From Legionella bononiensis (lineage in GTDB: Bacteria > Pseudomonadota > Gammaproteobacteria > Legionellales > Legionellaceae): a DNA stretch of 64,000 nucleotides. Made by a program: the position numbers and the translations under genes. Location: assembly GCF_016786215.1 (NCBI RefSeq), contig NZ_JADOBG010000002.1, positions 186,001 to 250,000 of the forward strand. Reading direction: 5' to 3'. The notes beneath the pieces were generated by a model. It worked only from the letters and a program-made list of their open reading frames with translations, was not told the DNA's origin and did not search any database. Below, one piece after another: positions 16,125 to 24,935 of this stretch (positions within the stretch are counted from its first letter, which is position 1; each line of letters begins with the position of its first letter).

Positions 16125-16448
16125 ATGAATGTCAGAGTAGTAATCAGAAAAAGCAGTATCAAGCTTTATGAATTTATACAGTGGTCAGTGCCTTTGTTGG
16201 TCTTAAGCTGGGTCGTTGTTTTATGCCTTACCAGCACAGGTCATGCAGAAGGTCAAAATTATTTAAGCCCGATAAAAGGGAGTGTCAGTGCCACCTTTGG
16301 TAAGAATTCGGATTTGCCAGGTTATATATATCTAGGTGAAACCTTGGGGGCTGGGGTTCTCTGGTGGCAAAAAAAGAGTCCTTGGGTATTTATAGGATTA
16401 CCGATACTCATGATGTTCACCAATTGGGGTTTAAGTTATGTCGCATAA
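16125..16448 (+). CDS. traA: TraA-like F-type pilin precursor
   Basis: The 107-residue product has a basic N-terminus and a long hydrophobic leader ending GHA, a plausible leader-peptidase site near residue 44. A mature pilin of about 63 residues follows, with two hydrophobic segments. The mature part contains SATFGKNSDLP, which I recall closely matching the VKATFGKDS stretch of F pilin. ATG 16125 follows AGGGGAG at the right distance; an in-frame upstream extension lacks a ribosome site. It is the first gene of the tra operon, overlapping traL by 11 nt, as expected for traA. The product would be inserted in the inner membrane and polymerised into the sex pilus. Confidence 0.8.
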   Translation: MNVRVVIRKSSIKLYEFIQWSVPLLVLSWVVVLCLTSTGHAEGQNYLSPIKGSVSATFGKNSDLPGYIYLGETLGAGVLWWQKKSPWVFIGLPILMMFTNWGLSYVA

Positions 16449-16728
16449 CTATTCCACATTTATGTTGTCAGAGGAACCACGCATTATAGGGATTCCTTTG
16501 ACTACTGGATTACCTGTTTATTTGCTCACAGGTATTGGATTGCTCGTAGGTTTAGCACCACAGCTTTTTGTGATTGGGGCCACTTTAAGTTTAATCATGC
16601 ATTTTCAATTTGGGGGACTGCCTTTACGGGTTTTGTTAGGAATTATTTATTGGTCCTTACCTCATGTCATGACGACGCTTATTTTTAGGTCCTTCCCTAA
16701 TTCTGCGCATCGAATCTACGTGGGGTAA
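16438..16728 (+). CDS. traL: TraL, type IV secretion pilus assembly protein
   Basis: The 96-residue protein has a short soluble N-terminus (EEPRIIGIPLT), two hydrophobic segments (about 27-60 and 63-80) and the terminal SFPNSAHRIYVG, which matches the usual R-x-Y/W ending of TraL. TraL is the VirB3-like inner-membrane protein of F-type systems, needed for pilus tip formation. It overlaps traA and precedes traE by 4 nt, the classical A-L-E order. Confidence 0.92.
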   Translation: MSHNYSTFMLSEEPRIIGIPLTTGLPVYLLTGIGLLVGLAPQLFVIGATLSLIMHFQFGGLPLRVLLGIIYWSLPHVMTTLIFRSFPNSAHRIYVG

Positions 16729-16732
16729 GTTT

Positions 16733-17290
16733 ATGAACAGTGTATTTCGTGACAATGTGCTTTCAAAAAATAAAGTGTTGCTTCATCTGACCTTGGGTTG
16801 GGCAGTTACTGCGACCCTTGCTGTATTCATTTTAGGCGGGCTTTGTGTTCATGTCGTTAATAATCAAGAAACGCATTGGTTGCCCATTTGTACCGAGGAC
16901 GGGTACTTCTTAAGTAATTCTTCCTTTTCTCCTTCTTACATTAAAGACATGACTAAGAAGGTCATTCAATTACGATTAACCTACAACCCAGACACGGTTG
17001 CTGCGCGATTTGCATCACTAATCCATTTAATTCCTGCGTCGCATCAAGAGGCATTCAAAACCATTCTGGACTCAGAGTCAGCCGTTGTGAAAGAAAAAAA
17101 CATTAGTTCCGTATTTTATGAAAAGAACATTCACATTGATGAATCCACCCTACAAGCCAAGGTAGACGGAACGTTAAATCGAACCAGTCATGGTCTTGAA
17201 GTGAAACCACAAAAGAAAATTTATTTAGTCCAGTTTGCTCATTCAAACGGGATGATGTGGCCTAAAGCGATTAAGGAGATCCGTCAATGA
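16733..17290 (+). CDS. traE: TraE, VirB8/VirB5-class pilus assembly protein
   Basis: The 185-residue protein has one N-terminal membrane anchor (about 18-43) and a periplasmic domain. It contains the family-like stretch LPICTEDGYFLSNSSFSPSYIKDM, read in parts, where the family has a PPxxxxxFW-SYL motif. Length equals F TraE (about 188). Its ATG follows GGGGTAAG closely. It overlaps traK by 4 nt. It should form part of the inner-membrane assembly of the transfer channel. Confidence 0.92.
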   Translation: MNSVFRDNVLSKNKVLLHLTLGWAVTATLAVFILGGLCVHVVNNQETHWLPICTEDGYFLSNSSFSPSYIKDMTKKVIQLRLTYNPDTVAARFASLIHLIPASHQEAFKTILDSESAVVKEKNISSVFYEKNIHIDESTLQAKVDGTLNRTSHGLEVKPQKKIYLVQFAHSNGMMWPKAIKEIRQ

Positions 17291-18006
17291 ACGCACTTCG
17301 ACTCTTCGTGTTAAGTAGCGTGTTTACTACCTCATTGCATGCTGGCAATACAGTAGACACACTTAAATTTGAGGAAGGGGAGCGATTTACGCTGTCTTTG
17401 TCTTCGCTTAATTTTAATCGCATTGATGTAGAAGGGGAGCGCATTGTTAAAGTCAGCTTCCCTGAGCACTCCTTTATCATAGAACAAAGCAAAGAATCTG
17501 AGGATGATTTGGATGGTGCTGTGGTTTTAAAGCCCTTAGCACATATTCCGTTAACCGTCTATTTCACAACCAATCTAAATCATCATTTTTCAGCCACCGT
17601 TTCTCCGACTGATGATTTAGGTAAAACCATTAAATTAGTATCTAAAAAATTAAAAGGGTTTGATTATGCAAAGGCGCAAGAGCAGATCCAATACCAACAA
17701 AGTGATTTAATGACGGCGCTTATGGAGGGAACTATACCTTCCGGTTTTCAAGAAGTGGGCATAAAACCCACAACCTTTCGGCTGCATAAGCAGTTAAAAG
17801 TAACCCTGGTGAAACAAGTCCGAGGCAAAGAGTCTTCTGGCTATGTGTATCGCATTGAAAATCAATCCAATAAACCCATGGAATTAACACCAACATTATT
17901 CGAACACCCCAAATTAATGACGATGGAGTTGTCCGAAAAAATGCTGCAGCCCAGTCAAACCGCCTATTTTTATGGCATTTACCGTGAACAATCCAACATG
18001 GGGTAA
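17287..18006 (+). CDS. traK: TraK, VirB9-like outer-membrane core secretin
   Basis: The 239-residue product has a signal peptide ending in LHA near residue 19. Beta-rich segments follow, typical of TraK: the N-domain with FTLSLSSLNFNRI and a C-terminal VYRIENQSNKPMEL block that pairs with TraB and TraV. In F-type systems TraK, TraV and TraB make the envelope-spanning core complex. Size matches F TraK (242). ATGA overlap with traE at its start and a 14-bp gap to traB show a tight operon. Confidence 0.9.
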   Translation: MNALRLFVLSSVFTTSLHAGNTVDTLKFEEGERFTLSLSSLNFNRIDVEGERIVKVSFPEHSFIIEQSKESEDDLDGAVVLKPLAHIPLTVYFTTNLNHHFSATVSPTDDLGKTIKLVSKKLKGFDYAKAQEQIQYQQSDLMTALMEGTIPSGFQEVGIKPTTFRLHKQLKVTLVKQVRGKESSGYVYRIENQSNKPMELTPTLFEHPKLMTMELSEKMLQPSQTAYFYGIYREQSNMG

Positions 18007-18020
18007 TAAGGAGGCGTGTC

Positions 18021-19475
18021 ATGATGAAATCGTTTAAAAAGTTAATGAATAAAAATAAAAAAGCCAATCCGAATCAAAGTGCCAAAATAGAGCAGCTTCG
18101 TAATGGAGTGGCTTTTTTGCTGTTGGGTGGATTGTGTTATGGATTCTATCTGTATTCGTCAAAGCCACAACCTACACTTCCTACCAATAAAAAACCGGTG
18201 TTTGATGGGGTGTTAGACAGTGCCTTTAGCAAATTAAGTGATGAAGCGGTACTTGAAAAACAACAACGCCAAATTGATGCACTTAAAGCGGTGGTAGAAA
18301 AAAATAAAAAGAGCACACCTAATAAATCAGACAATTTGGTTTCGGAGAACCAAGCCTTATTAAGCGCTATGCAAAAACAATTAGAGAAGCTTGCGCTTGA
18401 AAATAAAGAAATCAACGGAAAACTACAAGTAGCCCTTCTTAAAAACTCACAAACCAGTTTAGCGGCAGTGGCTGCAAGACCCCCTACACGTGAAGAAATC
18501 GAGGCGCGTCATAAACAACGCATACAGGATGAAAAAGCCTATTATGGCAAAGCGGGTCTTGAAACGGTTCATTTTAATTACCGCCGTCAACAAAAAGAGG
18601 AGCGTACACCGGATAATTACGTTTGGGCAGGAACCCATGCTGAAGGGATTTTACTGAGCGGAGCTAAAGGGGATGCTGGGATTAATGGTGCTAAAAATAT
18701 GGGAACGGCACTCATTCGCCTGGATTCTAATGGCATTATGCCCAATAACCGCCATTCACGTCTTAATGGTTGTCTGGCTATTGTCTCTACTTATGGAGAT
18801 TTGTCCGATGATGCCGTAGTGATGCACCTTGAAACCCTTTCGTGTGCAAAACCTAATTTAAGTTTTGAGCAAAAGGTGTATGGGGCTGTGTATGATTTGG
18901 ATGCGATGCAAGACTTACGCGGTACGTCCATTTTAAAAACCAAACCTCTTTTAGAATACAGTGCGGCTGCTGGGATTTTAGCAGGTTTTGGGGATGGACT
19001 TAAAAACCTCAATACGGCTCAGACCATTAATCCAGGCGCAGGCACCATTACGACTTATGGTCAGGCTTCCACGTTGATGCAATCCGCAGCAGGAGGGGCG
19101 GTGAGTAATCCGGCCAATAAAATCTCCGACTACATCATGAAAATCGCTGATATTTATCATCCTTTGGTGGTGGCGCGTGCAGGGCGGCGTGTATCCATCA
19201 TGTTTACCAAAGGCTTTTGGATTGATAGGGCGCACCAATCGTTTGAATCGGGTAAATCCATTGATAATCAATCGGCTCAAAATGAGGCTGCAATTACCAC
19301 AAACATTAGCCGAGCAGGCGGTGAAGCAGGAGAGAGTGGCAGTGGTGAGCCTTCAGCCCCACAGTCCACCTTCCAATCCGATACGCAAACCGCGCAGCAA
19401 TTTTTAAATCAGAATGGGATGTCTAATCAACCCCTCTTTTCAACAGTTAATCCTACAGGAGACGTACATGGTTAA
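18021..19475 (+). CDS. traB: TraB, VirB10-like core complex protein
   Basis: The 484-residue protein has a basic N-terminus, one inner-membrane segment (about 34-50), a coiled coil (about 70-140) and a C-terminal VirB10/TrbI-type beta-barrel domain. Conserved blocks include SRLNGCLAIVSTYGDLS near 250 and ARAGRRVSIMFTKGFWI near 390. GGAGG sits 6 nt before the start. It spans the inner membrane and periplasm and contacts TraK and TraV. The traV start overlaps its last codons by 8 nt. Length matches F TraB (475). Confidence 0.93.
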   Translation: MMKSFKKLMNKNKKANPNQSAKIEQLRNGVAFLLLGGLCYGFYLYSSKPQPTLPTNKKPVFDGVLDSAFSKLSDEAVLEKQQRQIDALKAVVEKNKKSTPNKSDNLVSENQALLSAMQKQLEKLALENKEINGKLQVALLKNSQTSLAAVAARPPTREEIEARHKQRIQDEKAYYGKAGLETVHFNYRRQQKEERTPDNYVWAGTHAEGILLSGAKGDAGINGAKNMGTALIRLDSNGIMPNNRHSRLNGCLAIVSTYGDLSDDAVVMHLETLSCAKPNLSFEQKVYGAVYDLDAMQDLRGTSILKTKPLLEYSAAAGILAGFGDGLKNLNTAQTINPGAGTITTYGQASTLMQSAAGGAVSNPANKISDYIMKIADIYHPLVVARAGRRVSIMFTKGFWIDRAHQSFESGKSIDNQSAQNEAAITTNISRAGGEAGESGSGEPSAPQSTFQSDTQTAQQFLNQNGMSNQPLFSTVNPTGDVHG

Positions 19476-19692
19476 GGCATGGCTTATTTTGTTCTGTTGT
19501 TCGGCAGTGGCACTTACGGGATGTTCTCGATCCATTTTTGATCATCAAGATGTTCGCTGTCCCTTTGTCGAGCGTGGTGGGTGCCAAAGCATGGAGCAGG
19601 TCAATCGGATGGTGGATGCGCGGCGATTTACACCGGATGGGCAATACGTGCAACAAGAGCAATGTGTAGGCTGCAGCGCCTATTCAAAATAA
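19468..19692 (+). CDS. traV: Short TraV-like outer-membrane lipoprotein
   Basis: The 74-residue product has a lipobox ALTGC with the acylated Cys near residue 18. A CPFVERGGCQSMEQVN stretch follows, resembling the Cys-paired start of TraV (CP...GxC.S...VN). F TraV is about 171 residues, so this is a mini-TraV lacking the C-terminal half. The ending CVGCSAYSK adds another Cys pair. Tight coupling (8-nt overlap with traB) and an intact frame argue that it is functional rather than broken. It should anchor the TraK-TraB core to the outer membrane. Confidence 0.78.
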   Translation: MVKAWLILFCCSAVALTGCSRSIFDHQDVRCPFVERGGCQSMEQVNRMVDARRFTPDGQYVQQEQCVGCSAYSK

Positions 19693-19721
19693 ATGAAACG
19701 GAAACTTTTTTAGGATTAACT

Positions 19722-22301
19722 ATGTTCGCAACACTAAAAAAATACGTTCAGGGTTTTAGGAATTCAATTGATGATTATTTGGTGGATGGAGAAGAGGAAT
19801 CGTCTTCTCAAAATACCTTAAATGTAGGCGATCACCAATATCCTCTTTTTTGTAAGGAGCTTCCTTATCAGTATTATGATGAGGAATCGCATTTATTTAT
19901 TAATCGCTGGAATACAGGCTTATTGTACCGCATTACCCCGTTAACCGGTGCGAATGAAAAAATTGCAGAGCAGTTGGATTCAATTTTAAGAACCAAGGTT
20001 TCTGATGAATTTACCTTGCAGCTCATCTTAGTCAAACACAATCAAGTGGGGCATGAGCTGGATGCTTTTTCAAAGCAGTTCATGAATCCAGATTTTGAGC
20101 AATTAAGTGTGATGGGTAAAAGTCTGCGCTCGTTTTATGGTGAGGCGGCAGTTCATGGATTTAAAACCAATACCAATGTCAATCCTCGAATTACACAAAC
20201 CGAATGTTATGTCGTTGTCGATAAAATCAAGGGAAAAAATGAGGAAGAGGTTAAAGCCTGCTTTGCTCAATTTCGTATCGCCTTTGAAGCCTCGCTCATG
20301 TCAGCCAAAATTGGTTTTAGAACCTGTAATGCTGAAGAGTTATTACGTTTACTTCATTTTTATCTGGCTCATGAACCCGATAATATTTACCCAAAAATAT
20401 CCTCTTATGATCCAAAAACACTCATTCAACATCAGGTGGTTGGCCGTGATTTTGATGTAGAGGTGGCCAAAGAAGGCTTACTTTTTAAAGGGGTTAATAA
20501 TCAAGGAATGGCCTTTGAAACGGTGGCTTCCGTGATGACCATCGATGGTTTACCAGGTGAATACCATCTTTGGGATAATATTAATAACAGCGCCAATATT
20601 TTTAATCCAGAGCAAAGCATTCCCTGTAATCACATTATTTCTGTGACCTACCTGGTTGACGAACAAAATAAAGCTCAAGGGCGTGCGAATCGCAAAACGA
20701 GTGATTTGGATAAAAAAGCGAAGGGCGATTATGCGTTGCATGTGGCAGGGACAGAAAAAAAAGCACGTGAATGGCGTCATTTTCGCGATGATTTGGCTTC
20801 AGGAAAGACGCGTTCTTGTAAGATGCTCTATAACGTCGTGTTGTTTTCCAGACGTGCTGAATATGCCCGAGATGTGGAGGCAGCCCGTACTTGTTTTTCT
20901 TATAACGGTATTAAGCTTGCGTTAAGCCGCAGGATGCAAACCCCTTATTTTTTGGCAACATTGCCTTTTTTATTTACGAACCATCTCCAAAAAGGATTTC
21001 AACTACCCACGATGATGTGGCCCATTTCCTCATGGAATGCGACTCAATACATGCCACTTTTGTCAGATTGGTCAGGGACGGGATCGGGTATTTTATTGCC
21101 GACATTACGTAATCAATTTTCTTGTATTGATCCGTTCTCAGGGAAGCTAGGCACAAACTACAACATTTCTGTGACCGGCACCTCAGGCGGGGGAAAGAGT
21201 TTTTTTATACAAATGCTGATGCTCAACGTGCTGTTCAACGGAGGGGATCTCTTTATTGTCGATGTTGGAGGAAGTTATAAGAAGTTATGCCATGCTTTAG
21301 GTGGCGTGTATTTGGAATACTCCAATTTGGCAATGAATCCCTTTACTCATGTCACGAATATTGGCAAAGAAATACAGCATATTCTTTCCTTGTTTCAATT
21401 ATTAGCGTGTGCTAAGGATGGAGCCAGTGATGATGATCGCGGGACGTTACGTGAGGCCATACTGCAGGCGTTTTCTGAACATCAACAAACCACGTTAATT
21501 GACAACGTTCAAAGTAAGCTTTTGGAATTGCATCAAAACGACCGAGAAAAATACCCTACAGGGAAAATTCTGGCGAAAAATCTTGATCCCTATTGCACTC
21601 ATTCAGAGCACGGTACTGTTTTTAATGCACCCTCTAAATTAGCGCCTGATGCCCGCATTATTGTCGTGGATTTAAAAGAAATTGAGGACGATGAACACAT
21701 TCGTGCACCGGTATTGCTGTCTATTTTGTCTCAGTTTCAAGGCCGGATGTTTAATTCCGATCGCAGCCGTCAAAAAATGTGCATTATTGATGAGGCCTGG
21801 TCTTTATTCTCTGGTGATCAAATTGCAGTGAATTTCATTAATCGAGGGTTTCGTACTGGACGGCGGCATAATGCGTCCTTTGTAACAATCACGCAAGGTA
21901 TTGATGATTACTACGCATTTCCTGAAGCACGTGCTGCTTGGGAAAACTCGGCAATCAAACTCATTTTTCTTCAAGATGGAGACTCCCTCGTCAAGCACCA
22001 ACAGAAGCATAACACGTTTTCTGATTTTGAATTTAAATTACTTTCTGGTTTTCCTAAAGCGAAGGATGCTGGATTTTCGCAAGTTCTGGTTCGTGCAGAC
22101 GGCATTTCTTCCTTTCATCGGCTTTTTGTTGATCCGTTTACGAAGGTCTTATTGTCTTCTGATGGACGTGATTATCAAGCAGTAATGAATTACATCGAGC
22201 AAGGGTATTCATACATTCATGCCGCGATGCTGGTAGCTAACAAACATTATGATTTATCCAAAAACGTGTTGGTAGAAGGAGGGCTTGCCGATGCTGCGTA
22301 A
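19722..22301 (+). CDS. traC: TraC, VirB4-family pilus assembly ATPase
   Basis: This protein of 859 residues has Walker A GTSGGGKSFF near residue 485 and Walker B MCIIDEAWSLF near 686, followed by RRHNASFVTITQG, all typical of TraC/VirB4. The N-terminal 450 residues match the TraC-F-type domain (FCKELPYQYYDEESHLF near residue 40). ATG 19722 follows AGGA at 6 nt. An in-frame upstream extension that overlaps traV in another frame lacks family similarity and was not used. TraC is the peripheral inner-membrane ATPase that drives pilus extension. Confidence 0.95.
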   Translation: MFATLKKYVQGFRNSIDDYLVDGEEESSSQNTLNVGDHQYPLFCKELPYQYYDEESHLFINRWNTGLLYRITPLTGANEKIAEQLDSILRTKVSDEFTLQLILVKHNQVGHELDAFSKQFMNPDFEQLSVMGKSLRSFYGEAAVHGFKTNTNVNPRITQTECYVVVDKIKGKNEEEVKACFAQFRIAFEASLMSAKIGFRTCNAEELLRLLHFYLAHEPDNIYPKISSYDPKTLIQHQVVGRDFDVEVAKEGLLFKGVNNQGMAFETVASVMTIDGLPGEYHLWDNINNSANIFNPEQSIPCNHIISVTYLVDEQNKAQGRANRKTSDLDKKAKGDYALHVAGTEKKAREWRHFRDDLASGKTRSCKMLYNVVLFSRRAEYARDVEAARTCFSYNGIKLALSRRMQTPYFLATLPFLFTNHLQKGFQLPTMMWPISSWNATQYMPLLSDWSGTGSGILLPTLRNQFSCIDPFSGKLGTNYNISVTGTSGGGKSFFIQMLMLNVLFNGGDLFIVDVGGSYKKLCHALGGVYLEYSNLAMNPFTHVTNIGKEIQHILSLFQLLACAKDGASDDDRGTLREAILQAFSEHQQTTLIDNVQSKLLELHQNDREKYPTGKILAKNLDPYCTHSEHGTVFNAPSKLAPDARIIVVDLKEIEDDEHIRAPVLLSILSQFQGRMFNSDRSRQKMCIIDEAWSLFSGDQIAVNFINRGFRTGRRHNASFVTITQGIDDYYAFPEARAAWENSAIKLIFLQDGDSLVKHQQKHNTFSDFEFKLLSGFPKAKDAGFSQVLVRADGISSFHRLFVDPFTKVLLSSDGRDYQAVMNYIEQGYSYIHAAMLVANKHYDLSKNVLVEGGLADAA

Positions 22302-22626
22302 TTATAAGGCTCAACTCTTAATTCTAGCGGTTCTAATCTTGTCTGGCATGGTGTTATGGGGCTTGCACAAGCCTACACTGATTGCTGTCGTGGATATGCA
22401 GCGCTTACTCAATCAGCCTGCAGTTTTATTGAGTCAAAGTAACTTATCAGAACAAGAACAAAAAAAGATATTAAAGCAGTATTCGTCGTTGTTGCCTCAG
22501 GTCTTATCACAGTATGGGGCTTCTCATCATGTAACCCTAATCACTGCAACAGTGATTTCCAGTGGACGGTTTGATGTGACGGATGAGGTGATTGCCGCAA
22601 CCTTGGACCAGCTGGGTGCATTATGA
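22291..22626 (+). CDS. trbI: TrbI, F-type pilus retraction-related protein
   Basis: The product is 111 residues with one N-terminal membrane segment (about 8-24) and a periplasmic helix-rich part starting IAVVDMQRLLNQPA, the usual TrbI opening. I chose ATG 22291 because AGGAGG ends 7 nt upstream; a TTG six bases earlier is too close. It overlaps traC by 11 nt and traW by 4 nt. In F, TrbI influences pilus retraction. The order C-trbI-W-U is that of F. Confidence 0.87.
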   Translation: MLRNYKAQLLILAVLILSGMVLWGLHKPTLIAVVDMQRLLNQPAVLLSQSNLSEQEQKKILKQYSSLLPQVLSQYGASHHVTLITATVISSGRFDVTDEVIAATLDQLGAL

Positions 22627-23249
22627 AGAACGTAGCGGGGTTGGTTGTGGCAATTTTAATGAACGTTGCTCCGGTGTATGCCAAAAACTTAGGCAATTAC
22701 GGACAACTTTTTCCTGTGGTTGAGAAAGACATCCGCGAGGTCATCATGACGAAGCTGCATCGCTTAGAACAATCAGGCGCCTTGAAACAGCATCAACAAA
22801 AAATAGTGGCGCGAGTGGAAGATCACGTAAGAAGGCCTAAGCCTCTTCATTTACCCACGACAACGACTCCTAAAACGCATGAGTTAGATCCAAGTATTGT
22901 CGTGAATCAAACGCTTTATGCTCATGATGGGACGTTGATTGCGAGGAAAGGGGCGCATCTTAATCCGTTTGAGCGGGTGTCCTTTTCTAAAACGCTGTTT
23001 TTTTTCGATGCGGATGATCGGAAGCAACTTGCTTGGGTCAAAACGCATTACACGCATTTTGACCAGGTGAAATTTATTTTAACCGGAGGGGATGTTAAGG
23101 CGGCTTCCGAAGTTTTGGGTTCAGTTTATTTTGATTTGGAAGGGCGCTTGAGTCGTTATTTTCACTTAAAGTACGTGCCTTCTGTGGTCAGCCAAGAGGG
23201 TTTGGTTTGGCGTATTCAAGAAATTGGACAACACGAGTTACGTAAATAG
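22623..23249 (+). CDS. traW: TraW, periplasmic pilus assembly protein
   Basis: The 208-residue protein has a signal peptide ending VYA near residue 20. The conserved NLGNYGQLFPVVEKDI stretch and, later, FFDADDRKQLAW and FILTGGDV follow; all belong to the TraW family. TraW acts in the periplasm with TrbC and TraU in pilus assembly. ATG overlaps the trbI stop (ATGA). The next gene, traU, starts 11 bp after the stop behind GGAG. Confidence 0.92.
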   Translation: MKNVAGLVVAILMNVAPVYAKNLGNYGQLFPVVEKDIREVIMTKLHRLEQSGALKQHQQKIVARVEDHVRRPKPLHLPTTTTPKTHELDPSIVVNQTLYAHDGTLIARKGAHLNPFERVSFSKTLFFFDADDRKQLAWVKTHYTHFDQVKFILTGGDVKAASEVLGSVYFDLEGRLSRYFHLKYVPSVVSQEGLVWRIQEIGQHELRK

Positions 23250-23260
23250 GAGTAAGTACT

Positions 23261-24256
23261 ATGAATAAAAAAACGTTGATTACCCGATTTATAGTGCTTT
23301 TTTTATTGAGTTCGCTGAACTTCGTTTATGCCTCTCAGTGCAAAGGACACTTTGTTAATCCAATTACGGATGTCTGCTGGAATTGTTTGTTTCCACTCAC
23401 CATTGGCAGCAGTGATGTGGTTAAAAGCAGTTATCCTGATACAAACAATCCAGGCAATCCTTTATGTTTATGCCCCACACCCGTTGGCGAGCGCTTAGGC
23501 GTCACTATTGGTTATTGGGAGCCTGCTGCTTTGGTTGATGTGACGCCCAAGCCCTGGTGCATGGTCAATTTAGGTGTGCAGCTGAATGTTACAAAAAAAG
23601 GGCTAGGCGGCTCCCAGATGCCAGAGGTGGATGGGCGCGGTGCATTCTATTACGTTCATTGGTACAAATACCCTCTGGTGTATTGGCTGCAGGTGTTAAC
23701 GTCCTTAGGGTGTATGGAAACGGAAGATTTTGACATCCTATATCCATCAGAGTTAGACCCTACCTGGAATGACTCCGAACTGGCTTTTGTTCTAAATCCT
23801 GAAGCTGTTTTATTTACCTCGCCTCCTGCACGAGCTTCTTGTGCCTTTGATGCGAGTAAAGCACTTGCAGGCACCGCCGTGAACAGCCTTTTTTGGTGTC
23901 AGGGTGCACAAGGCTCTACGTATCCATTAACGGGTTTTGTTGCACACCAGGCAAGTCCCATAAGTACCGCAGCCTTACTTGCCGAACGCGTTGATTTTAA
24001 ATTGCATCGACCTCCAACCCCTGCGATTCGCGATTCAATAGGCCAAGATTGGCCTGCTGTGTGTCATACCTATGCATCAAGCATTATGCCTAAAGATCGT
24101 TATCGCTATCAGTTGGTGAACACTTTACCAGAAGCGCGTCAATGCCATCCCTTTGGACGATCGGTGATTAGCTGGGAAGCAGGGCACACCTATCCAGGTG
24201 ACGGAGACAATTTTGGGTTTTTGATTTGGAAGAAAAGAAACTGTTGTTTTCTTTAA
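23261..24256 (+). CDS. traU: TraU, mating-pair protein
   Basis: The 331-residue protein has a signal peptide ending VYA near 24. The hallmark ITDVCWNCLFPLTIG near residues 36-50 follows, then CLCPTPVGERLGVTIGYWEPA near 72. Many paired cysteines fit disulfide folding in the periplasm by the DsbC-like TrbB and TrbC encoded nearby. TraU is needed for DNA transfer more than for pilus formation in F. Length equals F TraU (330). Confidence 0.95.
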   Translation: MNKKTLITRFIVLFLLSSLNFVYASQCKGHFVNPITDVCWNCLFPLTIGSSDVVKSSYPDTNNPGNPLCLCPTPVGERLGVTIGYWEPAALVDVTPKPWCMVNLGVQLNVTKKGLGGSQMPEVDGRGAFYYVHWYKYPLVYWLQVLTSLGCMETEDFDILYPSELDPTWNDSELAFVLNPEAVLFTSPPARASCAFDASKALAGTAVNSLFWCQGAQGSTYPLTGFVAHQASPISTAALLAERVDFKLHRPPTPAIRDSIGQDWPAVCHTYASSIMPKDRYRYQLVNTLPEARQCHPFGRSVISWEAGHTYPGDGDNFGFLIWKKRNCCFL

Positions 24257-24272
24257 ATGATGGGGATGAATC

Positions 24273-24935
24273 ATGAATGCATTTGGAATTTTTTTAAGTA
24301 GCCTGTTTTTAGTCACCTCAAGTCATGCCAATGTGAATGATTTTCTTAATGAGGCATCGGCAATAGGGAAGACAGCACACGAATCCGTAAGCCAAGATAC
24401 TTTGGCGCATTGGAATGTAGCATCCAATCAATCCATTGCCCAAAATAAGACCTTGGTTGATCAAATTATTGAGCAATCACGCCAAAGCACCCCTGTTGCT
24501 CAAAAAGGCCAAACCGTTGATGGAGCCGTATTATTTGTGTCTTTTTCCATGCCCGAATCCTTGTTGTTTTCACTGAGCGATGAGGCAGCTTCTTATAAAA
24601 TTCCAGTAGTGATTAATGGTTTGATTGAGGGGGATTTTAAAAAAACCATTACGGCTTTTTCTAAGCTTCATGCTAAGGCAAAAGAATCCAAATGGGCATT
24701 TAATGGGGTGTCGGTTGATCCTTTATGGTTTGAACAATTTCATATTACTGCAGTACCTGCATTGGTAGTAAGTAAAAGGCCTAGCTCTTGTGGGCAGCAA
24801 TTACTTTGTCCTGAACAGACTTATGATGTGGTGTATGGCAATGCGTCTATAAAAAACAGTTTACAACTTATAGCGCAGAAAGGGGATAGTGCCAATGAGG
24901 TGGCGCAGGCTCTTTTGGAGAATGCTAATGCTTAA
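24273..24935 (+). CDS. trbC: TrbC, thioredoxin-fold pilus assembly protein
   Basis: The 220-residue product has a signal peptide ending HA near 19 and a C-terminal TrbC-Ftype domain starting LFVSFSMPESLL near residue 88. That domain has a thioredoxin-like fold, with the cis-Pro region ITAVPALVV near 162. F TrbC has no catalytic CxxC and neither does this one. It overlaps traN by 8 nt. In F it works with TraW and TraU in pilus assembly. Confidence 0.9.
   Translation: MNAFGIFLSSLFLVTSSHANVNDFLNEASAIGKTAHESVSQDTLAHWNVASNQSIAQNKTLVDQIIEQSRQSTPVAQKGQTVDGAVLFVSFSMPESLLFSLSDEAASYKIPVVINGLIEGDFKKTITAFSKLHAKAKESKWAFNGVSVDPLWFEQFHITAVPALVVSKRPSSCGQQLLCPEQTYDVVYGNASIKNSLQLIAQKGDSANEVAQALLENANA

Noticed and set aside
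19468..19692. traV as a truncated pseudogene
   Set aside because: Lipobox, Cys pairs, good coupling to traB and an intact operon suggest a short functional form. No remaining traV half was found in other frames.
19581..19721. N-terminal extension of TraC
   Set aside because: It would overlap traV in another frame, lacks a ribosome site and does not resemble TraC; ATG 19722 does.
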